DNA from: Oasisia sp. SBJ-2009 | Taxonomy: Eukaryota > Annelida > Polychaeta > Sabellida > Siboglinidae | Assembly (NCBI GenBank): GCA_964017155.1 | Contig: OZ024856.1 | Location: forward strand, 46,621,110-46,685,109 | DNA length: 64,000 nucleotides | Direction of reading: 5' to 3' | Part shown: positions 57,371 to 64,000 of the stretch, piece by piece | Layout: each line of letters starts with the position of its first letter | Numbering within the stretch: position 1 is the first letter of the stretch | Translations under genes and position numbers: made by a program | Notes under the pieces: model-generated | What the model was told of the DNA's origin: nothing | What the model saw: the letters and a program-made list of their open reading frames with translations, nothing else | Database searches by the model: none

Positions 57371-57834
57371 ATTTATTACTTGTTTTTGACATCATCATCA
57401 ACTTGGTGGCCACAATCATCATATTGATTATTCTGCCGCACACTAGGTACGAGCCAATGAGGTAGGAGCTGATTTTAACCAAGAATAATTTAAGACAAAC
57501 ATAGATTAAGTATATAGGAAAATTATATATTTTATTACGTCATAAAACCAAACTTTGAATCCCAAATAAAAAAATCAATAAAATGTAAAACATGCAATAA
57601 ATAAGTTGAAAATAAATACATAAATAATTCTCCAACCAATCTAAGTATCGTTCTAGACTTGTGGCACATCCTTGCATTGAATGTGTTAGTGGTTCTGGCA
57701 GCCACAGCTGTGTCAGACAGTTCATTTCAGCCTTTATCGGTTTTTAGGAAGAAGGAATGATGTCTGTATTTGTGTGCGTCCTCTTCTTTGTCTGGTACTT
57801 GGAGATGGAAGAATAAATAAATAATAAATAAATA
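57371..57834. other. Intergenic stretch
   Basis: No gene recognised between the spacer copy and the LINE. Confidence 0.35.
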
Positions 57835-58106
57835 AACTAAACTTATATAGCGCCAAATCTAGCTTAAAAACTATTCAGGGCGCTTTACATATATATGATA
57901 ACATGTTCTTAAAACGAAATACCCAAATGTATAACTAAAACAAAATTAACTGTATATTATATAAAAGTGCATAAAGACAGACTAATAAAAACATTATAAA
58001 TAAATAAATAAATAAATATAGAAAGGCTAAAAAAAATACACAAGGTCATTTAGGCAGAAGTAATGTTCTCTTCGATGCATTGTCTCTTCATTTAATTATT
58101 TATGCA

Positions 58107-60086
58107 TCAGCCAAAGTATTGGTTAAAATAGAGCGTCTTTAAGGCATTCTTAAAAGAGTTCTCATTGCACAGTTCTCGTAATGAGAACGGTAGTCTGTTC
58201 CACAGGTCCGGAGCAGCTTCGGGGAAACTCGCATCTCCAGCTTTGCAATTTGTTTTAGGTCTTTTAAGCTGTTTGGTTCCCTCTGAGCGAAGTGCTCTGG
58301 TTGGCGTGTAGATGCAAATAAGGTCACGCAAGTACACTGGTCCACGACAGTTGACCGCTCTGTGGACGTGTAACATTATTTTGAAACATACACGTTCCCG
58401 GACCGGCAGCCAATGGAGTTCCTTCAGCACAGGCGTGATGTTGGAGTATTTTGGTACGCGCATGATCAGTCTAGCGGCAGTATTTTGAAGACGCTGTAGT
58501 CTGGCAAAGTTCTTGTCAACTGTGCCATATAGAAGAGAATTACAATAGTCAAGCCTTGATGTCACGGGTGCGTTGACCACCCTCTCCCTCGTCTGTCTTG
58601 GCAAGAACTTGTTAATTTGACCTATGTGATGGATGTGGAAATAGCAGCATCGAACAATTTCTGATGTGTTGGCAGACATGTTCATGTGATTGTCCAAGTA
58701 CACACCAAGGTTTTTCACTTTATCAACGGCTTGGATGAGTGCACCACCAACACTGATGCTAAGTTCTTTAATTAATTTCTTTGCGGATACAGGCACACTC
58801 GGAAGGAACTCAGTTTTCTGATCATTTACTTTGAGATAATTTGAGGTGAGCCACTCTCGAATGTCCATTATGCAGTCTTGAAGACGCCGTATAGCTTCGG
58901 ATAGTGATGTAGGATTGAGATCAAACGTATGCATCAATTGCAGGTCGTCAGCGTAGTGGTGAAACTTGACGCCGTGTCTTCTGATGACATCGCCGACTGG
59001 TTGGACATACAATGAGAACAGTGCTGGGCCCAGCACGGATCCCTGCGGCACTCCTGTGGTACACGTGTAGTTTTCTGATGTAGCCTGACCAATCACAACC
59101 TTCTGTTTGCGGTCCTGCAGATAGGATGCAACCCACCGTAGGGCGTAACCATGAATACCATAACGCTTGCTGAGCCGATTGAGTAGTATGGTGTGGTCAA
59201 TTGTGTCGAAAGCTGAACTCAGGTCAAGTAGGACAAGCAGAGTACCATTCTTGCGATCCAAGGCCGCCCGGATATCGCTGCAGACTCTCAACAAGGCGGT
59301 TTCTGTTGAATGTAGTCTTCGATATGCAGACTGGAATGTTTCTTTCAGGTTTTGTGAATCAAGATGATCAGACAATCGCAGAGCAACGACCTTTTCAATA
59401 ACCTTGGATAGATGAGAAAGAGTGCTAACGGGTCGATAGTTACGTAGAATATCACGGTCTAAAGACGGCTTCTTTAATAATGGGTGAACACAGGCCATCT
59501 TTAGAGCAGATGGCATTGTCCCTTCCTCCAATGACTTATTAGTAATAGCGGCGATGACCGGCACCAATGATGACAGGCACTGCTGAATCTGTTTGCGTGG
59601 CAGCGGATCAAGTTCACAGGTCTTAGTTAGACCTAACACAATCTTTTCTATTTCTACATCAGACGTGGGGTCGAACGAAACGAGTGGTTCTGTGAAGCAT
59701 GTTTTCTCTACCAGTGGTGGGTTTAAAGAGCGCAGCACTTCTAGCTCTGCCCGAATCATTCGCACTTTCTCACTGAAGTGTTGTGCAAACTTGCTACAAC
59801 CATCTTCAGTGGAGCAAAATTCTGGGTAGATGGCCTTCTGTTTAGCTCCAAAAGACCTGACAAGCCAGAACATCGACTTGTTGTCAGCTCCCTGCAGTGT
59901 GTCCTGGTAGTGTTTACACTTTGCCTTGGCTATGCAGGCCGTTGACGCATTTCGGGCCTCAACATAGAGCTGGCGGTGAACTTCGAGTTTGGTCGACCTC
60001 CAGCGATGCTCACACTGGCGCTTCTTCTCTCTAGCTTCTTTCACATCGTTGGTGTACCACGGACATGGCCTAGCCCTTCGCCTCAC
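58107..60086 (-). CDS. LINE reverse transcriptase (ORF2 C-terminal part)
   Basis: The 659-aa open frame starts at RRRARPCPWYTND, the usual linker after the endonuclease, so the Met is incidental. The reverse transcriptase lies at about residues 190-470. It contains LKKPSLDRDILRNYRPVSTL, LLDLSSAFDTIDHTILL, TGVPQGSVLGPALFSLYVQP and the catalytic YADD at residue 378 (58944-58955). NYLKVNDQKTEFL and the C-terminal CR1/L2 pattern RLDYCNSLLYG, LQNTAARLIMRV and LHWLPVRERV follow. The frame is complete to PDLWNRLP and the stop. It would prime reverse transcription at a nicked site. The whole frame is unbroken, so the copy is young or was recently active, but it lacks its endonuclease in frame. Confidence 0.93.
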   Translation of the reverse strand: MRRRARPCPWYTNDVKEAREKKRQCEHRWRSTKLEVHRQLYVEARNASTACIAKAKCKHYQDTLQGADNKSMFWLVRSFGAKQKAIYPEFCSTEDGCSKFAQHFSEKVRMIRAELEVLRSLNPPLVEKTCFTEPLVSFDPTSDVEIEKIVLGLTKTCELDPLPRKQIQQCLSSLVPVIAAITNKSLEEGTMPSALKMACVHPLLKKPSLDRDILRNYRPVSTLSHLSKVIEKVVALRLSDHLDSQNLKETFQSAYRRLHSTETALLRVCSDIRAALDRKNGTLLVLLDLSSAFDTIDHTILLNRLSKRYGIHGYALRWVASYLQDRKQKVVIGQATSENYTCTTGVPQGSVLGPALFSLYVQPVGDVIRRHGVKFHHYADDLQLMHTFDLNPTSLSEAIRRLQDCIMDIREWLTSNYLKVNDQKTEFLPSVPVSAKKLIKELSISVGGALIQAVDKVKNLGVYLDNHMNMSANTSEIVRCCYFHIHHIGQINKFLPRQTRERVVNAPVTSRLDYCNSLLYGTVDKNFARLQRLQNTAARLIMRVPKYSNITPVLKELHWLPVRERVCFKIMLHVHRAVNCRGPVYLRDLICIYTPTRALRSEGTKQLKRPKTNCKAGDASFPEAAPDLWNRLPFSLRELCNENSFKNALKTLYFNQYFG

Positions 60087-60769
60087 TCTGTTCGTGATGG
60101 GGCGTGTTTTTCAAGGATCGTCCGGAGAACTGTGTCATAGTCTTTAACCATCTCTTGAGTGTTTTCAAGATGCCTTTGCAGCAGTTGTTGACACTGGTAG
60201 GCAATGTCATCCGCGAAATGTTCACTTTGCAGCTGACGAAAGTCTCTGACAGGAACATTAACAGGGGGCATGGACGGTCTGTGCATTGCTAGCACACAGT
60301 CAATGCAGTGGTGATCAGCTATTGACATAGGCTTTACTGTAACTGACGCCACTGACTGGTCAACAGCCCGACTGATCACGAGGTCGAGGATGTGTCCGTG
60401 TATATGTGTCGGAGTTTTCACATGTTGAATTAAACCAAATGTATCTAATAGATCAATTAGTTTATCAGCCTTTGAAGGGTCATCGTAATGGATATTAAAA
60501 TCACCGACAACTATGGCTGGCACAACAGATAGTGTAATGGCATTGAATAACGTTTCTAGTTCAGTTATGAAATCGGTGAGAGTGCCCGAGTTCTTGGTTG
60601 ACACAGGTGGATGGTACACAACGTAAACATCGAAAGGGCGTACGTTGGTTCCCGTGAGGCGAGCACGCAGTAGTTCCATGTGTTTAAAACATGGCGATGC
60701 GAGTAGTTTGCTATGTTTCACGATGAAGTAGACCGACACCGCCGCCTCTGCCGCGCTGCCTTGGCACAA
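60083..60769 (-). CDS. LINE endonuclease (ORF2 N-terminal part)
   Basis: The 228-aa frame holds the second half of an APE-type endonuclease: FDVYVVYHPP, VVGDFNIHYDDP (catalytic Asp and Asn) and ADHHCI (catalytic His) near the end. The stretch KHAPSRTE marks the border with the reverse transcriptase frame, reached by a one-base shift at about 60086. The first half of the domain, with ILAITETWLKRGGDAAI, is in another frame at 60778-60870. The enzyme nicks the target DNA. Confidence 0.88.
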   Translation of the reverse strand: MCQGSAAEAAVSVYFIVKHSKLLASPCFKHMELLRARLTGTNVRPFDVYVVYHPPVSTKNSGTLTDFITELETLFNAITLSVVPAIVVGDFNIHYDDPSKADKLIDLLDTFGLIQHVKTPTHIHGHILDLVISRAVDQSVASVTVKPMSIADHHCIDCVLAMHRPSMPPVNVPVRDFRQLQSEHFADDIAYQCQQLLQRHLENTQEMVKDYDTVLRTILEKHAPSRTE

Positions 60770-60874
60770 CTGTAGCCGTCAGGAGCAAGTTCAGTGATAA
60801 TAGCTGCATCACCACCTCGCTTCAGCCACGTCTCGGTGATTGCAAGAATATCGATGTCGTCATCACGGACATAT

Positions 60875-61366
60875 TCATTTAATCAGCATCGTTTTGTTCC
60901 TGACACTCTGCGCATTCATTAAAACAATACGTATCTGCTCTCCTGTCACTGCTGATGGCACTGCTGTCGCTCCCACCGTTTGTGGCACTGCTGTCACTAT
61001 TGTCTTCGCTGCTTTTATTGCTGATGGTGATGCCCCGACCGGTAGCGCGACACGGTTGACCGCACCCGTGTTATTGCAAGGCAACTTTGGAGATACAACA
61101 ATCTTAGTAACCGGACGAATCGTGTCTGTTGGGATATGAATTAGATTCTTGATAGCATGTCTGGTAAATGACCCATTTCTGGTGTCAGTAGGCCTGGCTG
61201 ATGTAGTTGGCCGCAATGAAAGACGCACATGTATGGGTCGTTGTTTGTGGGTGCCCCCCCCCCCCCCCCGGCACCAAGAAGCTTGGAGCGGTCGACTAGA
61301 GTTTGGCGTCTGAGAATCGTGTGGAGCACGCTTAGCCTGGTTACATTCCTGTCTTGCTGTATACAA
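60875..61366 (-). CDS. N-terminal part of LINE protein
   Basis: The 163-aa frame ends with IRIVLMNAQSVRNKTMLIK, the first strand of the endonuclease, before a one-base shift to the next part. The residues before it are basic and low in complexity, with a glycine run from a C-tract at 61253-61270. It may be an ORF1 tail or a linker. The start is uncertain. Confidence 0.6.
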   Translation of the reverse strand: MYTARQECNQAKRAPHDSQTPNSSRPLQASWCRGGGGGTHKQRPIHVRLSLRPTTSARPTDTRNGSFTRHAIKNLIHIPTDTIRPVTKIVVSPKLPCNNTGAVNRVALPVGASPSAIKAAKTIVTAVPQTVGATAVPSAVTGEQIRIVLMNAQSVRNKTMLIK

Positions 61367-61475
61367 GACCAGTGGAGTCAGTTTATTATTAGGGCAAATT
61401 GGATGTTTCTGGTATTGGTTGACAACTTGGCAGTGAACCGAGCAGATCTCTTTTGGTCTGCATTGAACTTGTCGA

Positions 61476-61669
<194 letters not shown>

Positions 61670-61689
61670 CATATACATATAGATATACA

Positions 61690-61704
<15 letters not shown>

Positions 61705-61773
<69 letters not shown>
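61705..61773. repeat. (TA)n microsatellite
   Basis: About 70 bp of TA. Confidence 0.95.
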
Positions 61774-61776
<3 letters not shown>

Positions 61777-61960
61777 TATATGCAGATACACAAAATGACA
61801 GCGCCACATTTAACAAATGCACAACATATGGTTAGGAGATCCGTCATATATTTGTTTTATTAATGTGCGTATATATTTATTAAAATTTATACATATCAAA
61901 AAAGCGTATAGTACACTGAGCACGAAACGCTAACCCCTCAATCAATATATAGCAACACAC

Positions 61961-62037
61961 TGCTACTACTACTACTGCTGCTGCTGCCGCTGCTACTACC
62001 GCTACCGCTACAACAACAGCTGCTGCTGCTGCTGCTA

Positions 62038-62069
<32 letters not shown>

Positions 62070-62112
62070 GCTGCTGGTGCTGCTGGTGCTGGTGCTGCTG
62101 CTACTGCTACTG

Positions 62113-62162
<50 letters not shown>

Positions 62163-62191
62163 ACTGCTACTGCTACTGCTACTGCTACTGC
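61961..62191. repeat. (CTG/CTA)n trinucleotide tract
   Basis: About 230 bp of CTG and CTA triplets. On the minus strand it reads as poly-Ser, on the plus strand as poly-Leu. No gene context supports translation. Confidence 0.95.
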
Positions 62192-62485
62192 TATCCGAGT
62201 ATAGACGTTCAGAAACTTTCCATATCAATTCGTGTTTACACGATGTGATTAAAGTTAAATAATTTGCCCATAGTCGGTTGTTGGCCTACTCAAAACCGAA
62301 AACTTTAGACAGACGAAATAAGTTCGACGTACATCGATGTGACTCGCCATATTTCTCGAGGTCAACTACATTTAATTCCATATTCATACTGACAGATTAT
62401 TATGACAGAAAGAAAAGTATTATTTATCAAATAAGAACATTACTACAATGTGACGTTCCGACTTATTGCAGAATATGATATACAG

Positions 62486-62709
62486 TATGGCCAGAACTAC
62501 GTCCAGGATGCTTAGTTTGGACGACATGTGGCGTCAGCTGCTCCAACGAATATGTCCAGGCGCACGGTTACTGCTATCTTATAGACACGAAAGATCGAAC
62601 ACCGAATTGGTACGAAAGTAGATGCTTCATACATTGTACCCCGAAATGGCAGTGTCCGCCTGAATACCCGATACTTGTCGTCGGTTCCAACATCTGTGAA
62701 ACCTGCTGA
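62486..62709 (+). CDS. Cysteine-rich protein, probable last exon
   Basis: An open frame of about 74 codons without an ATG lies between a possible acceptor (ATATACAG, ending 62485) and a TGA (62707-62709). The translation starts WPELRPGCLVWTTC and continues CGVSCSNEYVQAHGYCYL. It ends with CPPEYPILVVGSNICETC. It has nine cysteines with spacing C-x5-C-x3-C-x10-C-x16-C-x3-C-x5-C-x13-C-x2-C. Such density and the balanced composition point to a secreted or extracellular disulfide-rich domain. I do not recognise the family. An in-frame TGA at 62476-62478, before the acceptor, fits an intron boundary. Upstream exons were not found. It is the only non-repeat coding signal at this end of the window. 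Confidence 0.5.
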
Positions 62710-62892
62710 TTCAGCAAATTAACTGTTAATCAGAACTGCGTTCTGGATGTTGCACAACAAACATAAATTCAGATTTGCTCGCTCATTTGAATAATGCAAC
62801 TAGGTTATCATTACATACAACTGCTAATTTGTAGCGGTTCATATTTGATTGACTTAAGTGACAAGAACTAGCGGAGGCGAAAAAGCTGATAT

Positions 62893-63478
62893 TGGATCAA
62901 TGTGGGGGCCATAGCACCAGGGCAGTAACACAAAACACCTACCAATGTGGGGACATAGCATCAGAGCAGTAATACAACACATCTACCAATGTGGGGCCAT
63001 AGCATCAGAGCTGTAACACAACACAGCTATCAATGTGGATCCATAGCATCACACCAGTAACACAACACACCTACCAATGTGGGGCCATAGCATCAGAGCA
63101 GTATCGCAACGCACCTACCAATGTGGGGCCATAGCATCAGAGCAGTAACACAACACACCTACCAATGTGGGGCCATAGCATCAGAGCAGTATCGCAACAC
63201 ACCTACCAATGTGGGTCCATAGCACCAGACCAGTAGCAGAACAAACATACCGATGTGGGGCCATATAATCAGAGCTGTAACATAACACATCACCAATGCG
63301 GGGCCGTAGCATCAGAGCAGTAGCATGACACACATAACAATGTGGGGCCATAGTATCAGAGCTGTAACACAACACATCCCCAAATTGGGGCCATAGCATC
63401 AGAGCAGTAACATAACACACCTACCAACAAAAAAGGGGGTGCAGCATCCGAGCAGAATGACAGCACACTAACCAATGT
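62893..63478. repeat. 44-bp satellite, about 13 copies
   Basis: Units of the type CAATGTGGGGCCATAGCATC followed by AGAGCAGTAACACAACACACC, with several substitutions and a few short indels. No unique spacers between units. Confidence 0.92.
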
Positions 63479-64000
63479 GGGTCATAATGGATCACAACAC
63501 CCCACGATGGCCTTACTGTTCTGAATGACAACATCTACACGATAAGAGGTAACTGCTCTGGAAATACAACATCCCCACGATGTGGGATATCGCGTAAGAG
63601 CGGAACATTGGGCCACACGGAGGCCACCCATCCCGTAATATACAGTTGCCAAACCGGGCAGAAATCCGTAAATGTGCGAACTGTGCAACAACACCCTCTC
63701 GACGAAATTACGACACATATAACCGCTTAAAATAAATAAGATCAATAATTATGATATATGGGGACTGTACAAAGTGGACAAATAAAGATGGTGGCAAACA
63801 AAAGAGAAATATGTTGATAGAACAGCAATAATCGCTGAAAAGTTGCCTATCGCTTCTAAACAACGGCATAGACAAAGCATAGACTACTTGAAACGATAAT
63901 AACTTGATATCGCCGCTGAGAACCATCTTCTTTTGTGTTGGGTAACTAAGCTGTGTTGTGCATTATCGGATCCCAACACAAAGGGAGCGATCCCAGCTTG
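63479..64000. other. Right end, nothing recognised
   Basis: Short open frames on the minus strand (63482-63745) show no domain. Confidence 0.35.

Larger units (their letters stand above)
57835..61366 (-). mobile_element. Nearly complete L2/CR1-group LINE
   Basis: Minus-strand element with an N-terminal region, an apurinic-type endonuclease and a reverse transcriptase in the usual order. It is broken by one-base shifts near 60875, 60770 and 60086. The 3' side holds GGCGCTATATAAGTTT near 57845 and ATTT-rich tails, similar to the 3' end of the SINE at 7543. The 5' side lies close to the microsatellite tract at 61.5 kb. Confidence 0.88.

Noticed and set aside
61938..62228. 96-codon poly-Ser frame
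   Set aside because: CTG/CTA tract with no flanking coding signal.
62893..63478. CRISPR-like array
   Set aside because: Units are contiguous and diverge throughout. There are no unique spacers and no cas genes, and the genome is eukaryotic. The same applies to the 10-, 23- and 45-bp arrays.

Overview
This window is eukaryotic, AT-rich, intergenic-type DNA from an invertebrate metazoan. It holds long runs of (TA)n, several clades of non-LTR retrotransposon, a Ty3/gypsy element, a THAP-bearing Kolobok-type transposon, hAT-like elements, a tRNA-derived SINE and C2H2 zinc-finger arrays. The mixture fits a marine deuterostome or lophotrochozoan, but the sequence alone does not fix the taxon. There are no bacterial-style genes. 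The only host-type genes I can support are two large single-exon C2H2 zinc-finger genes on the minus strand, the 5' stump of a third, and one cysteine-rich exon near the right end.

Layout. 1-9.3 kb: GT-rich sequence with a 380-bp direct repeat, a (TA)n tract, a decayed THAP/Kolobok element (5951-6758), a SINE (7543-7866) and diverged 370-bp tandem repeats. About 9.3-57.4 kb: a tandem array of at least three paralogous units, each a zinc-finger gene (minus strand) plus the DNA upstream of it. Unit A starts with a zinc-finger stump at 9340 and runs to about 34.45 kb. Unit B holds the 448-aa, 14-finger gene (34827-36173) and runs to about 44.43 kb. Unit C holds the 632-aa, 21-finger gene (45905-47803) with a frameshifted extra finger array below it, and is recognisable to about 50.4 kb and again at 57.0-57.4 kb. 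Because the units are paralogous, most large insertions have an empty site in a sister unit, so their ends and target duplications can be read directly.

Unit A carries a 6.96-kb foldback-like element whose inverted repeats begin with a 10-bp minisatellite (12939-19893, with a CR1 LINE inside its right arm). It also carries an 8.9-kb TIR element (20216-29143) that contains a young gypsy retrotransposon (24168-28929), a LINE at 29.69-31.23 kb and a Kolobok copy (31611-34171). Unit B carries two hAT-like elements of one family (38236-38488, 42512-43701), a 596-bp element with a 9-bp target duplication (39251-39846) and a hAT-like element rich in GTACTCGAGTAC (40195-41665).

57.8-61.4 kb: a nearly complete minus-strand LINE with endonuclease and reverse transcriptase, broken by frameshifts. 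61.4-64.0 kb: a hairpin, (CA)n, (TA)n and (CTG)n tracts, the cysteine-rich exon (62486-62709) and a 44-bp satellite.

Functionally the window reads as a zinc-finger gene cluster that grew by tandem duplication and unequal exchange and then gathered many transposons. A link between the fingers and control of those transposons is conceivable but is not shown by the sequence.
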